DNA of 64,000 nt from Puniceicoccaceae bacterium 5H (GCA_009772895.1 WOUP01000005.1:62001-126000); one strand, 5' to 3'. Shown: positions 17,142-27,291, counted from the first letter of the stretch. Numbers and translations: made by a program. The notes: a model not told the origin generated them from the letters alone.

Positions 17142-18203
17142 ATGGCAGAGCAAACCTTATATTTCCAGAATCCCCGGCTCCTCTCCGAGCTTTATTGCAG
17201 CGACGAAAGCCTGCTGCTGGCGGTGGAGGAAAACCTGGGCGTCCAGGTGGTGACGCGTGACGACTGGATCCAGTTCACCGGCTCAGACGAAGCGGTGAGC
17301 AAGGCGACGGACTTCTTCGACATCCTGCGCCTCGCGCGCGAGCAAGGAATCCGCATCACCATCAGCGACTACCGCAACACCTTCAGCGAAGTGCTGCAGG
17401 GCAACGCGGATGAACTGCGTCGCGTCTTTGCCGACCCGCTGGTGCTGCAGTTCAAGCGCAAGAGCGTCGTGCCCAAGACGATCAACCAGAAGCGCTACCT
17501 GCAGGAGATCCGCGAAAAGGAGGTCGTCTTCGGCATCGGGCCAGCCGGCACGGGCAAGACCTACCTCGCCGTGGCCGCCGCGCTGGATGCGCTCTTCAAC
17601 GAGCGCGTGGAGCGCATCATCCTCACCCGCCCCGCCGTCGAGGCCGGTGAAGCGCTGGGCTTCCTGCCGGGCGATTTGACGGAAAAGATCCTGCCCTACC
17701 TCCTGCCCCTTTACGATGCAATCTACGACATGCTGGGCCAGGCCGACGGGCGCCGCCTGATCGGGCTGGACCAGGAGAAGCGCGACGACCGCAGCGAGCG
17801 CATCTCCAAGATCGAGATCGCGCCCCTCGCCTATATGCGGGGCCGCACCCTTTCCGACGCCTTCGTCATCCTCGACGAGGCGCAGAATACGACCCATGAG
17901 CAGATGATGATGTTCCTGACGCGTCTCGGGAACAACAGCCGCATGGTCATCACGGGCGACAAGACGCAGATCGACCTCCCCCGCAGCAAGGTCTCGGGCT
18001 TGCGCGAGGCCGAGCGCATCCTCCACGGAGTACCGGGAATCAAATTCCACTACTTCGAAGGACGCGATGTCGTCCGTAATCCAATCGTGCAGCGCATCAT
18101 CGATGCCTACCAGGAGGATGCCGACAGCCAGCTCCCCGGGGCGCATCCCCGCCGTTCCAACAGCGGCGCGCCCCATCCGGCTGCTGCGGCTGACATCTCA
18201 TGA
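17142..18203 (+). CDS. phoH: PhoH-like ATPase
   Basis: A 353-residue PhoH/PhoL-type P-loop NTPase, probably involved in RNA metabolism like its partner YbeY. The N-terminal ~110 residues form a KH-like region, then Walker A GPAGTGKT (133-140), [19 protein letters not shown], Walker [11 protein letters not shown] and [13 protein letters not shown]. The order HIT-phoH-HD hydrolase-ybeY matches the widespread bacterial phoH-yqfF-ybeY cluster. Its stop overlaps the next start by ATGA, indicating translational coupling. Confidence 0.95.
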   Translation: MAEQTLYFQNPRLLSELYCSDESLLLAVEENLGVQVVTRDDWIQFTGSDEAVSKATDFFDILRLAREQGIRITISDYRNTFSEVLQGNADELRRVFADPLVLQFKRKSVVPKTINQKRYLQEIREKEVVFGIGPAGTGKTYLAVAAALDALFNERVERIILTRPAVEAGEALGFLPGDLTEKILPYLLPLYDAIYDMLGQADGRRLIGLDQEKRDDRSERISKIEIAPLAYMRGRTLSDAFVILDEAQNTTHEQMMMFLTRLGNNSRMVITGDKTQIDLPRSKVSGLREAERILHGVPGIKFHYFEGRDVVRNPIVQRIIDAYQEDADSQLPGAHPRRSNSGAPHPAAAADIS

Positions 18204-20701
18204 CCCTTTTCCGCAAGTCCAAGAAGGCCCAGGCCGAAGCCAACCGTCGCAAGCGGTTGAAGGCACCGCGCGTAGAGCCGGTCCAGCAACGCGGCCCGCA
18301 AGGCAGTCTGCTGGACACCGGCATCTTTGCCCTGTTTGCCCTGCTGGCGGTCATTATCTGCTTTGTCGGGCTCTCCCCCGCCGGCCCCGTCCTGCAGGTG
18401 GGTCAGGTCGCCCGTATCCGCGTCGTGGCGGAGCTGCCCTTCTCCTACCAGAGCGAATTGCTGCGCGAGGACCGCGTCGAAGCGGTCAAACGCACCGTGC
18501 CGCCCGTCTTCCGGGTGGATATGGGCAAATTCGAGCAGTATGAGGGCTACATTACGGACACGCTCGACAAGCTTTCCAGCTACGCCCAGCTGCCGCAGGG
18601 GGCGACGAACGACCTCACCGCGCTGACGGCGGACGACGTCAACCACTTCCTCGAAGCGACCGACGAGGGCAACCCCTACCGGCTCAACGCAAGCGACTTT
18701 GCCACGTTCTTTAACAAGTTGCCCGCCGAACGCCGCCAGGAGGCCATCCAGGAGGGGCTCGTGCTGATGCGCGACCTGCTGGAGACAGGGATCTACAACT
18801 CCGAAGACGGCTCGTTTCAGGCCGCCCAGGGCCGTCTGCGCTTTTTCGACGTGCACGACAAGGAGGGCCGCCTGCAACAGGTCGAGATCCTCAGTCTGGA
18901 AGACGCCCTGCGCTCGCTGCGCATCAACCTGACCGCTCTCGACATCCCGCGCGAGGTCTCGATCAGCCTGTTCCGCCTGTTGCGCCCCGGCCTGCAGCCC
19001 AACATCGTCTACGACGAGGCGCGCACCCAGGACCGCATCGACAAGGCGGTCGCCGCGATCGAACCCGTCCAGGTCGACGTGCGCGAGGGTGAGATCATCA
19101 TCGAGCCCAACACGACCGTCACCGACCTGCAGAAGGAGCAGCTCGAAGCCTACCGCAAGGCCTTGCGCGCGAGCCGCATCTCCCAGGTAGGCCTCGAAAC
19201 GCTGCTGATCGAGCGCATGATCATGACGATCATCATCGTCGCCGGCGCCGCGCTCTACCTGCACACCTTCCACCAGGCCTACGCCGACAACCGCCGGTTC
19301 ATCGTCACCGCCGGTTTCGCCATCCTTTTCAACCTCGGGCTGATCCGCCTGATCTACGAGCTGGGCACCGGGCCGCTGGCCGAGAGCAATCCGCTGTTGC
19401 CCTCGCTCGCGCCCTTCCTCTTTCCGGTGGCGCTGGGGCCCATCCTCATCGCGATCCTCGTCGGCACGGGTCCCGGTATTCTCGCCGCGGCGCTCATTGC
19501 GGTGATGACGGCCATGATGGGCGGTAACTCCCTCGCCATGCTGATCGCCGCGCTGCTGTCGTCCCTCATCGGGATCTACTCCAGCCGCCGGATCCAGTTG
19601 CGTGCCCGCGTGGTGCGCGCCGGCTTCCTCACTGGTATGGCCATGGCCATCTTTGCCGTGCTCGTGGGCCTGCGCGACGCCCAGGAGCCGGCCGTGATCG
19701 TCTACCAGATCATCGCCGCCCTCTTCACCGGCCTCGTCACAGGCATTACCGTGGTCGGCCTGCTGCCCATCGGCGAATCCATCTTCCGCTACACCACCGA
19801 CATCACCCTGCTGGAGCTGACGGACTTCAATCACCCCCTGCTGCGCAAGATGCAAATGGAGGCGCCCGGCAGCTATCACCACAGCCTGATGGTGGCCAAC
19901 CTGGCCGAAAACGCCGCCGCCCGCATCGGGGCCAATCCCCTGCTCTGCCGCGTCTGCGCGCTCTTTCACGACATCGGCAAGCTGGCCAAGCCCGAATACT
20001 TTACCGAAAATCAGCGCGACGGTTACAACCCGCACCTGGAGCGTAACCCCTCCATGAGCGCCCTGGTGATCAAGAGCCACGTGAAGGAAGGCGTGCAACT
20101 GGCCAAGCAGAACCGCCTGCCCAAGGTGATCCTCGACGTTATCCGCCAACACCACGGCACCAGCCTCATCCAGTATTTCTATTACAAGGCCATTGAGCAG
20201 CAGAAGGAAGCCGTAGTCGAAGATCCGACCGGCCGCACCCCGCGCATCGAACTGGACAAGGTCAACGAAGACACCTACCGCTACGAAGGCCCGACGCCCC
20301 AGTTCACCGAGAGCGCCATCATCATGCTGGCCGACTCCATCGAGGCCGCCAGCCGCAGCTTGCGCAAGGTGACCCCGCAGAGCGTGGAGGAACTGATCGA
20401 GAAGATCGTAAGCGCCCGGATTGAAGACGGCCAACTCGACGCCACGCCGTTGACCTTCCGCGACCTCAAGAAATTGCGCGAGAGCTTCGCCTTCACGCTG
20501 CTCAACAGCCTGCATGCCCGCGTCGAATACCCCAAGGAAACCGACAGCGGCGGCGACAAGAAGAAGGCCTCCAAGACGCGCGCGCCCTTCCCGCCCGACA
20601 CCGATACAGCCGCCACGGCTGAGAGCAAGGCCGCCAAGGAAAAGACCAGCGGGGGTGGCCTGCCCAGCCAACAGCCGGCACCTTCCGCCCCTCGCCGATA
20701 A
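18200..20701 (+). CDS. 7TM-HD family phosphohydrolase (PgpH/YqfF-like)
   Basis: An 833-residue membrane enzyme. An N-terminal helix (about 36-56) is followed by an extracytoplasmic 7TMR-HDED region (about 60-330), a cluster of about seven helices (about 335-540) and a cytoplasmic HD domain (about 555-720) with [30 protein letters not shown] and [17 protein letters not shown]. Characterised members such as Listeria PgpH hydrolyse c-di-AMP. The C-terminal tail (after about residue 775) is Lys/Pro/Ala-rich and probably disordered. It sits between phoH and ybeY, as in many bacteria. c-di-AMP specificity is inferred from the family. Confidence 0.93.
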   Translation: MTLFRKSKKAQAEANRRKRLKAPRVEPVQQRGPQGSLLDTGIFALFALLAVIICFVGLSPAGPVLQVGQVARIRVVAELPFSYQSELLREDRVEAVKRTVPPVFRVDMGKFEQYEGYITDTLDKLSSYAQLPQGATNDLTALTADDVNHFLEATDEGNPYRLNASDFATFFNKLPAERRQEAIQEGLVLMRDLLETGIYNSEDGSFQAAQGRLRFFDVHDKEGRLQQVEILSLEDALRSLRINLTALDIPREVSISLFRLLRPGLQPNIVYDEARTQDRIDKAVAAIEPVQVDVREGEIIIEPNTTVTDLQKEQLEAYRKALRASRISQVGLETLLIERMIMTIIIVAGAALYLHTFHQAYADNRRFIVTAGFAILFNLGLIRLIYELGTGPLAESNPLLPSLAPFLFPVALGPILIAILVGTGPGILAAALIAVMTAMMGGNSLAMLIAALLSSLIGIYSSRRIQLRARVVRAGFLTGMAMAIFAVLVGLRDAQEPAVIVYQIIAALFTGLVTGITVVGLLPIGESIFRYTTDITLLELTDFNHPLLRKMQMEAPGSYHHSLMVANLAENAAARIGANPLLCRVCALFHDIGKLAKPEYFTENQRDGYNPHLERNPSMSALVIKSHVKEGVQLAKQNRLPKVILDVIRQHHGTSLIQYFYYKAIEQQKEAVVEDPTGRTPRIELDKVNEDTYRYEGPTPQFTESAIIMLADSIEAASRSLRKVTPQSVEELIEKIVSARIEDGQLDATPLTFRDLKKLRESFAFTLLNSLHARVEYPKETDSGGDKKKASKTRAPFPPDTDTAATAESKAAKEKTSGGGLPSQQPAPSAPRR

Positions 20702-20704
20702 TTT

Positions 20705-21169
20705 ATGCCGCGCACGGTAGAGATTGTGAACCGCGTCCACGGGCTGGAGCTCGCCGAAGAGGACTTTGCCCAAATCATCCACCGGCTCGACGCGCTCGAG
20801 CAGTGGTCGGTACCCGACGGCGATCTGGGCCTCGCCATGATCGAGCTCGAGGAATGCCAGCAGTTGCACGCCGACTTTTTCGGTGACCCCTCCGCGACCG
20901 ACGTCATGACCTTCCCTGGTGAGGAAGACGACTACGCGGGCGACATCGCGGTCTGCGTGCCCTTTGCGGCCGAGGAAGGCCCGCAGCACGGCTTCAACCT
21001 GCGCCAGGAAGTGACCCTCTACGTGGTCCACGGCTGGCTGCACCTCGCCGGGCTGCGCGACGATACGCCCGAGCACATCCAGGCCATGCGATCAGCCGAA
21101 GCCGTCTGCCTGGAAGCGATCGGACGCGAGCAACTCTGGCCGGAACTGCGGTGGACTCCCGCCGGATAA
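20705..21169 (+). CDS. ybeY: YbeY-type rRNA maturation endoribonuclease
   Basis: A 154-residue metallo-endoribonuclease involved in 16S rRNA 3' maturation and ribosome quality control. The family core is clear: DVMTFPGEEDDYAGDIAVCV and VVHGWLHLAGLRDD. In E. coli the metal site is HGxLHLxGxDH; here the third His position is Asp, with DD following and a His five residues later (TPEH), so metal binding must use a variant set. It lies four bases after pgpH in the phoH operon. Confidence 0.9.
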   Translation: MPRTVEIVNRVHGLELAEEDFAQIIHRLDALEQWSVPDGDLGLAMIELEECQQLHADFFGDPSATDVMTFPGEEDDYAGDIAVCVPFAAEEGPQHGFNLRQEVTLYVVHGWLHLAGLRDDTPEHIQAMRSAEAVCLEAIGREQLWPELRWTPAG

Positions 21170-21218
21170 AGTGAGGGGGACTTGCCAAGCGGGCCCGGCC
21201 CTACAAGTCTAGAGCACG

Positions 21219-21920
21219 ATGGTATTCAAGCCGCTGCGCAGTTGGTTTATCTCCGGCCTGCTTCTGCTCGCTCCGGTGGGAGTGACGTTGTTCGTCTTCA
21301 ACCTCCTGATCAAGCGGGTAGGCGTGCCGGTGCGCGAGCTGTTCGATGCCTGGATCACGCCCGAGTTGCTCGAAAACCCGTTTGTGGAGCTGGGCCTCAA
21401 CATCGCGTCCCTCCTGTTGGTGGTCGTGCTCGTGGCGATGCTGGGCTGGTTCTCCCAACTCTTGCTGGGGCGCGTCTTCGTCAATTTCTTTGAGCGGATC
21501 GTGGACGGCCTGCCCGTAGTGCGCAGCCTCTACAACTCCGTCAAGCAGATCCGCGATACCTTCGTGCAGCAGCAAAAGGCCGTCTTCCAGAAGGCAGTGC
21601 TGATCGAATACCCGCGCAAGGGCGTGTGGGTGCTCGGCTTCCTCACCAGCGACGGCCGGGGTGAAGTCCAGTTCCGCACCGAGGCCGAACTGGTCAACGT
21701 CTTCGTGCCCACCACGCCCAACCCGACCAGTGGATTCCTGCTCATGGTGCCCAAGGAGGAGGTAATCGAGCTCGAGATGTCGATCTCCGACGCCATGAAG
21801 GTCATCATCTCCGGAGGGGCCGTTACGCCTCGCTTCGACCCTGTGACGGGTACCAGCACCCCTGCGCCCGATCCGGCCACCATCGCTCCGCAGACACCGC
21901 CCACGGAACGCCAACCCTAA
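21219..21920 (+). CDS. DUF502 membrane protein
   Basis: A 233-residue inner-membrane protein with two helices (about 8-30 and 62-85). It has the DUF502 signature stretch LRSWFISGLLLLAPVGVTLF, IVDGLPVVRSLYNSVKQIRD and a cytoplasmic beta-rich half (AVLIEYPRKGVWVLGFLT, VFVPTTPNPTSGFLLMVPKE). The tail is Pro/Thr-rich. The family function is unknown; homologues in plants (COV) affect vascular development. It lies 50 bases after ybeY, in the same operon. Confidence 0.9.
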   Translation: MVFKPLRSWFISGLLLLAPVGVTLFVFNLLIKRVGVPVRELFDAWITPELLENPFVELGLNIASLLLVVVLVAMLGWFSQLLLGRVFVNFFERIVDGLPVVRSLYNSVKQIRDTFVQQQKAVFQKAVLIEYPRKGVWVLGFLTSDGRGEVQFRTEAELVNVFVPTTPNPTSGFLLMVPKEEVIELEMSISDAMKVIISGGAVTPRFDPVTGTSTPAPDPATIAPQTPPTERQP

Positions 21921-21926
21921 GTCACC

Positions 21927-22547
21927 ATGCCCGGGCAGGAGTGGACAGACGAAGTCCTGGTGCTCGGCCGCGAAGCCAGCGGCGAAGCCCACCTGCGTAC
22001 CTGGTGCTTTTCGCGGGAAAACGGACGGATTCTCGTGATGCAGCGCGCGGCCACCCGCAAGGGCAAGGCGCTGGCCTCACTCGACCTGTTCGACCACGCA
22101 GAGGTGAGGCTGGAACGCCGTTCCACCACGGGCGCCGGCTTCCTCAAGGAGGTTCGCCACATCGCCCAGCACGAGGCCCTGGCCCAGCACTACGGGTCGT
22201 TTCAGGCCGCCGCCACCTGGAACCGCTGGGTGCGGGACAATCTGCCGACTGAGCAGCCCGACCCGGACTTGTTCGCGTTGACGCTGCAGACCTGGCAGGC
22301 GCTCATCCGCAGTCACCGTCCCGCCCTGGTCCTGCTCAAGGCCCTCTTTCGCTGGACCCGCCACGAAGGCTATCCCGTCGCCGAGGGCTGGCTGGCCGGG
22401 TTGCCTTCCGCCGAACGGGAAGAGGTCTACCAATGGCTGAGCCGACCGTTGGCCGAGCTCGAAGTGGGCGACGACGCCGTCCGGCCCTCCCTCCAGCAAC
22501 TGCAGCGGTTTCTGGAACATCACGCCGACCTGCGCCTCATTGGTTAG
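21927..22547 (+). CDS. RecO-like DNA repair protein (short form)
   Basis: A 206-residue protein that fits the RecO plan: an N-terminal OB-like region (EVLVLGREASGEAHLRTWCF, RILVMQRAATRKGKA, LDLFDHAEVRLERR), then the helical domain with PDPDLFALTLQTWQAL and LVLLKALFRWTRHEGY. It is shorter than E. coli RecO (about 240) and lacks the four-Cys zinc motif of many RecO proteins. RecO loads RecA with RecR at gaps. It follows the DUF502 gene by six bases at the end of the phoH operon; a recO gene near ybeY is common. Assignment is by pattern only. Confidence 0.6.
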   Translation: MPGQEWTDEVLVLGREASGEAHLRTWCFSRENGRILVMQRAATRKGKALASLDLFDHAEVRLERRSTTGAGFLKEVRHIAQHEALAQHYGSFQAAATWNRWVRDNLPTEQPDPDLFALTLQTWQALIRSHRPALVLLKALFRWTRHEGYPVAEGWLAGLPSAEREEVYQWLSRPLAELEVGDDAVRPSLQQLQRFLEHHADLRLIG

Positions 22548-22629
22548 CTAAAATTTAACCTAATGCTTACACCGGTAACGGTAAATCCGATTGCCAGTCA
22601 TGGTTTTGCGGCTATCGTCGAAACCCGAG

Positions 22630-23598
22630 ATGAGCACCTGCCTGCGCCTGCTTGCGACCACTGCTGCTGCCTTTTGCTTCCTTCCTTTCGCCTACGCTCA
22701 AGATGTAGCCGAGGCACCGCCTTCCGATGTGCCCACGGCACCGGCGTCGGACGCACCCGGCCCCGAGAACGCTCCCGCCGGGGCTGAAAAGCCGACCGCC
22801 AAGGGCACCATCGAAATCACTCAACCCACCCCGCCTCAGACGGACGAAACGGCCGCCAAGATCGTGGACCTCGTGGTGCAGGCGCTGGGGGGCCGCACCG
22901 CGATCGAGAAGATCCACAGCCTCAAGACCGTCGCCGAAGTCGTCGAACCGACCCAGGAATACACGCTCACGAGCTTCTATCAGTTGCCCGGGAACTACCG
23001 CGAAGAGTTTTACCGTTATCACCTCGGCTGGGAGCACCTGAATTTCATCACGACCGACGGCCAGTATGGTTGGAGTCGCGAGCTGAAGCCCGAACCCAAG
23101 CCGGGCGCCTACGTGAAGGGCAAAGAGTTGCGCGAGTTGAAGGAAAAGGCAGACCTGCACGGCCCCTTCATCGACTACGAAGACAAAGGCATCGTCTTTT
23201 CCTACGCGGGTGAAACGGAGGTCGCGGGGCGCAAGGCCTACATGCTCGACGCCCGCCTGAACAAGGAACGCACCGACCGCTACTACATCGATGCGGAGCG
23301 CTTCATCCCCCTCGCCATCCAATCACCCGACACCTTTGCGGGCAAAACGCTGCCAGCCGTCTTCTTCATCAAGCGCTACAAGAGCTACGACGGCGTCATG
23401 TTTCCGGTGGAGATCGTGGCGCGGGCCGACGGCAAGAGCTATCGTACCACCACCGTGACCCACGTGACGGTCAACCCCGATCTCCCGACCAGCCTCTTTC
23501 ACATCCCGCACCAGCGCCTGTTGCGCAGCCGCCCGGAAGCCCCGACCACGCCAGACCAAGCCTCTCCGGAAATCGAGGGCGTCTATCGCCGCAAGTAG
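22630..23598 (+). CDS. Exported LolA-like / outer-membrane lipoprotein-sorting-like protein
   Basis: A 322-residue precursor starting MSTCLRLLATTAAAFCFLPF with cleavage expected after AYA. A low-complexity Pro/Ala/Glu linker (about 27-80) precedes a globular part with VVQALGGRTAIEKIHSLKTV, ATG-free beta strands, GETEVAGRKAYMLDA, DRYYIDAERFIPLAIQSP and YDGVMFPVEIVARADGKSY. This repeated short-strand pattern is that of LolA/LolB-like (DUF4292-type) proteins. A lipid-carrier role is possible but unproven. The ATG at 22630 is chosen over 22600 because it gives a standard signal peptide. Confidence 0.75.
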   Translation: MSTCLRLLATTAAAFCFLPFAYAQDVAEAPPSDVPTAPASDAPGPENAPAGAEKPTAKGTIEITQPTPPQTDETAAKIVDLVVQALGGRTAIEKIHSLKTVAEVVEPTQEYTLTSFYQLPGNYREEFYRYHLGWEHLNFITTDGQYGWSRELKPEPKPGAYVKGKELRELKEKADLHGPFIDYEDKGIVFSYAGETEVAGRKAYMLDARLNKERTDRYYIDAERFIPLAIQSPDTFAGKTLPAVFFIKRYKSYDGVMFPVEIVARADGKSYRTTTVTHVTVNPDLPTSLFHIPHQRLLRSRPEAPTTPDQASPEIEGVYRRK

Positions 23599-23605
23599 GC
23601 CCGGC

Positions 23606-24820
23606 TCAGCTCAGCAGGCCCATCAGCCCGGCAAAGGCGAAGATGCCGAGCGCGATCAGCACGACCTTTTGCAAGACTTTGTGCAAGAACACGATCTTGA
23701 ACGAACGGACTTGATCCTTCACCGATGAAAGCGCGGGCAGGACCAGCGCCATCACGATGGTGGCGGCCAAGTAGTCGGCCTGCACGGCGCTGGGGAAGCC
23801 GGCGACCGCAACCATCAGGTATTGCACGCCCACAATGATCAGGGCATCTACCAGTGCAAAAATCGCCATCGACCCGAACATCATCTCGTCGTTGAACACC
23901 TTCATCAGGATCCAGATCAAGCCGAACGAAATGAAGGCCGTGATGCAGTAGAGCAGGAAGAAACCGCCCAAACTGTGCCGGACTTGTTCGACCTCTTTCT
24001 CCGCTTCCAGCCCCTCGATCTTGGGCATCGAGGGCATGCCCGAGAGCGCCTTGACCGCCTCCGGATCGTAGCCCCCCATTTCGGCCACCTCGTTCACCGC
24101 GTCGTTGTAGTCGACGAGGCTCTGCTCCAGTCCTTGCGCCTGCTTGCTCAAGGCGTCCTCCGGCTCCGTCACAGGGGTTGCGGGCGCTCCGGCGGGTGCG
24201 GAAAGCTCGTCCTCCAGCGGCACCAGATCCAGCGGATCGTCCTGCGCAGGCCGCGGAAAACCGGCGGCATTCTCAGGTGCCGGCTGCACCTGCACGCTGC
24301 CCATCTGGTCCACCGTAGCGCCCTGGGTGCCCGGAGCCGACGAAGAGCCGCCCGCCGCCGGCGATAGGACGAAGCCCTTTGTATCGACCTTGGGCACATC
24401 CGATTTGGGTGCCGTAGTCGGGCGCTCGGCATCATTCTCGAAATACACACCCCTGCGCTGCTCGGAAGGCGTACTGCGGGCCGACCGGCCATCGCTGAAG
24501 CGCACGCCTTGTCGCGTCTCGGGAGCCGTCTCGGGCGTCAGCCACTGATCCCCCGATTTTTCGCCCTCGCCGCCGACATAGTCGATACCGGCCACCGTCA
24601 CCAACTGGCCGTCCTCAAAGGTCAGCCGCGCACCGTTGCCGTACACCCACAGGATCTCGTCGCCCGAGCGTCGCTCACCATTGGGCGGCCCCAGCTCGTC
24701 GCGCACTTGCGCGGGCGTCATGCCGATGCGCACGGCAGACCACGCACCGGAAACCAGACACAGGCACAGCCCAACCCAGCAACACCACCGGGACCAGCAG
24801 GACAGTCGGATAGACAGCAT
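23606..24820 (-). CDS. Membrane protein with N-terminal BamE/OmlA-like motif
   Basis: A 404-residue protein. An N-terminal signal or anchor (about 5-28) is followed by GMTPAQVRDELGPPNG and LTFEDGQLVTVAGIDYV, the signature of the SmpA/OmlA/BamE-like fold, here in an exported position. A Pro/Ala/Ser-rich disordered linker (about 90-240) leads to a C-terminal domain with four or five membrane helices (about 285-404), including LLYCITAFISFGLIWILMK and LIALGIFAFAGLMGLL. The start is the ATG at 24820; the frame continues far upstream only as antisense to the helicase gene. The combination is unfamiliar. Confidence 0.75.
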   Translation of the reverse strand: MLSIRLSCWSRWCCWVGLCLCLVSGAWSAVRIGMTPAQVRDELGPPNGERRSGDEILWVYGNGARLTFEDGQLVTVAGIDYVGGEGEKSGDQWLTPETAPETRQGVRFSDGRSARSTPSEQRRGVYFENDAERPTTAPKSDVPKVDTKGFVLSPAAGGSSSAPGTQGATVDQMGSVQVQPAPENAAGFPRPAQDDPLDLVPLEDELSAPAGAPATPVTEPEDALSKQAQGLEQSLVDYNDAVNEVAEMGGYDPEAVKALSGMPSMPKIEGLEAEKEVEQVRHSLGGFFLLYCITAFISFGLIWILMKVFNDEMMFGSMAIFALVDALIIVGVQYLMVAVAGFPSAVQADYLAATIVMALVLPALSSVKDQVRSFKIVFLHKVLQKVVLIALGIFAFAGLMGLLS

Positions 24821-24916
24821 CAATGCCGAGCATAAGGGCGTTTTCGCCCACGAAAAGCAAAAAGCCTGTGCCCGGATCCTCACGCTACCCTTGCCAAGCG
24901 CCCGCCTCGGCAGACA

Positions 24917-27274
24917 ATGGACCGGATGCAGGTGGACTGGGAACAGCGGCGCGTGCGGCTGAGCGTGCGGGAGCTCGCCAACTTTGCGCTCGGCCCCGGC
25001 GCGGGTGGCAGCGGCTACAGCGGGCGCGGGCGCGCGGAGATCGGCCGCCAGTGGCACCAGACCCTGCAGGACCGGGCGGTGCAGACCCAGGCCACGGCCT
25101 CGACCGAGATCAAACCGGAGGTGACGATCCAGGCCATCTGGAGCCAGGGAGGCTGGAGCCTTGAGCTGCAGGGCCGTATCGACCTGCTGTTGCGCGAGGG
25201 CAACCGCGAAACCCTGCGCGAAATCAAGACCGTGCGGCGGCCCTTGCCGGAAGATCCGACAGCCCTGCGCGACGACTATCCCGAGTATTTTGCGCAGCTC
25301 GCCGCCTATGTCGCCCTGCGGGAGTTGCTCGACCGGGAGGAAGGCATCACGCGCAGCGCCGAGCTGGTGCTGGTCGATATCGACGAGGGGCTGTCGCAGA
25401 CCGTGCGTCTGATGGAGGACGACCTCGACCTCTTCCATCGGCAGGTGCAGCGCCTGGTCGACTTCCTCGACGCCCGGCACCGCCGTCGCCTCGAGCTGCG
25501 CGAGCTGACCCGCGAAGCGCCCTTCCCGGATTGGCGCCCCGGGCAACCGGAGGCACGCGAAGCCCTGGCCGAAGCCGCCACCCGCGACGCTTTGCTCTTT
25601 TTTCAGGCGCCCACGGGCTTCGGCAAGACGGGCTTGGCCCTCGACTTTGCCCTCGACGCCCTGCAGAGCGGCCGCTGCGACCGCGTGATCTACCTGACCG
25701 GCAAGAGCACGGGCCAATGGCAGGCGGGCGCTCAACTCGCCGGCATGCGCCCCGAGGGCCCTACCGGCTTTCGCTATTACCAGCTGCGCAACCAGGCCGA
25801 GCACGACCCCGAGGGCCGCTGGATCGGTCACCGCGAGGGGGACGTGTGGCAGGCGCGCTGGCGCGAGCGCGCGACCGCCATCGACGCGCTGCTCGAGGTC
25901 GGAACCCTTTCGCTGACGGAAGTCCAGGGGCTCGCCCACCAGTGGGAGATCCCGCCCTACGAAATTTCCCGCGCCCTCCTGCCCTTCTGCGAGGTATGGC
26001 TCGGAGACTACAATTACGTGTTCTCGCCCCGGCACTCGCGTGTCTTCACCGAGCAGCCGGGGTTCGATCCGCGCCAGACGCTGCTGCTGGTGGACGAAGC
26101 GCACAATCTGGCCAGCCGCGTTGCCTCGGGGTGGAGCCGCAATCTGCGCGCTGAAGACCTCTCGGTGCTGACGGCGGAGCTGCAGATCCAGGGGGCCTCG
26201 CGTCCCGCGATCCGCGCGCTGCAGAACCTCGAGGACTGGCTGCAGCAGCTGGACAAGACCGAACGTATCCCGCCGGAGGGCGTGGCCGAGCTGCGGGGCC
26301 TGCTCGCTCGCTGCAATGAATCGCTGAGCCATACCTGGCTGCTGGCCGATGTGTTGACGCCCTTTGCCCTCGAGCTGCTGGGCGAGATCGAAGGTGCCTA
26401 TCAGACGCTCGAGCGCGCGACGCTACAAATTCTGGAATGGGCTCCACAAAAGGGCCAGCTGCGCCTCGACTGCCTGAACGCCGCGCCCGAAATCGCGCAG
26501 ACCTTGAAGAGCTATCAGCAGGTGGTACTGATGTCGGCCACGCTCGAACCGCGCGACCTGACCAACCGCGGCCTCGGCCTGCCGCCCGATGCGGGCTGGT
26601 GGATCGAGGCCGAGGCTCCGTGGCGCGAGGGGGCCTATACCGTGGCCGTCGATACCCGGGTGGATACCCGCTACCGGCAGCGCGCCCAGAGCTACGGCAT
26701 CACCGCGGAAAGCCTGATCGAACTGACTGCTGGAGGCCCCCTGCTGCCGGTGGTGGCCTTCTTTTCCAGCTACGCCTACGCGGAGGCCATCAAGCGCGAG
26801 CTGGAAGCCCGAGCGCCCCACCTTGTCGTGGTGATTCCGCCGCGCGGTATCCCGTTATCCGAGATGAGCGACTTCCTCGAACTCGCGCTGCTCAACGCCC
26901 ACCTGCTGCTGCTGGTGCTCGGCAGCGGCCTGAGCGAGGGCATCGACATCCTCGGCGGACGCGTCGAGCGCGCCGTCGTCGTGGGCCCGGCACTACCCGA
27001 AGTCAATCCGGTGCAACAGGCGAAGCTCGAAGCGGCAGAGGCCGGGCAGAGCCGACAGGAAGCCTTTCGCGAAGTCTACTTGCTGCCCGCCATGCTAAAA
27101 GTCAACCAGGCGCTGGGCCGCCTCGTGCGCGGTCCCCACCAGCACGCCACCGTCGTCCTGCAAGGGCGCCGTTACGCCGACCCCGCCTATCAGAATCTGC
27201 TCGCCCCTTCCTACCGTGGCGGCACCGTCATTGCCAATCGCCAGGACTGGGATGCGTGGCGTAATGATTTGTAA
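24917..27274 (+). CDS. PD-(D/E)XK nuclease fused to XPD/DinG-like superfamily 2 helicase
   Basis: A 785-residue DNA-processing protein. Residues about 15-200 form a RecB/Cas4-like nuclease: His 47, Asp 89 in QGRIDLLL, Glu 102 and Lys 104 in LREIKTVRR, then YFAQLAAYVAL. The helicase has Walker A in APTGFGKTGLAL (about 232-239), DEAHN (about 392), VVLMSATLEPRDL and a motif VI-like QALGRLVRGPHQHA. In XPD/DinG relatives four Cys ligands of an Fe-S cluster lie between Walker A and DEAH; here only CDR and PFC remain and the usual CPYE-type ligand reads IPPYEISRAL, so the cluster is probably absent. No cas genes are nearby. A repair role is likely. Confidence 0.88.
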   Translation: MDRMQVDWEQRRVRLSVRELANFALGPGAGGSGYSGRGRAEIGRQWHQTLQDRAVQTQATASTEIKPEVTIQAIWSQGGWSLELQGRIDLLLREGNRETLREIKTVRRPLPEDPTALRDDYPEYFAQLAAYVALRELLDREEGITRSAELVLVDIDEGLSQTVRLMEDDLDLFHRQVQRLVDFLDARHRRRLELRELTREAPFPDWRPGQPEAREALAEAATRDALLFFQAPTGFGKTGLALDFALDALQSGRCDRVIYLTGKSTGQWQAGAQLAGMRPEGPTGFRYYQLRNQAEHDPEGRWIGHREGDVWQARWRERATAIDALLEVGTLSLTEVQGLAHQWEIPPYEISRALLPFCEVWLGDYNYVFSPRHSRVFTEQPGFDPRQTLLLVDEAHNLASRVASGWSRNLRAEDLSVLTAELQIQGASRPAIRALQNLEDWLQQLDKTERIPPEGVAELRGLLARCNESLSHTWLLADVLTPFALELLGEIEGAYQTLERATLQILEWAPQKGQLRLDCLNAAPEIAQTLKSYQQVVLMSATLEPRDLTNRGLGLPPDAGWWIEAEAPWREGAYTVAVDTRVDTRYRQRAQSYGITAESLIELTAGGPLLPVVAFFSSYAYAEAIKRELEARAPHLVVVIPPRGIPLSEMSDFLELALLNAHLLLLVLGSGLSEGIDILGGRVERAVVVGPALPEVNPVQQAKLEAAEAGQSRQEAFREVYLLPAMLKVNQALGRLVRGPHQHATVVLQGRRYADPAYQNLLAPSYRGGTVIANRQDWDAWRNDL

Positions 27275-27291
27275 ATCTCACCCAAACGGCA

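Noticed and set aside
18107-21076. A 989-codon minus-strand reading frame
   Set aside because: It is antisense to phoH, the PgpH-like gene and ybeY, which have full family motifs. Its composition (Gly/Ala/Asp/Val/Arg) is typical of shadow frames in GC-rich DNA.
24821-26332. The upstream half of the 908-codon minus-strand frame
   Set aside because: It is antisense to the nuclease-helicase gene; the true gene starts at the ATG at 24820 with a signal/BamE-like motif.
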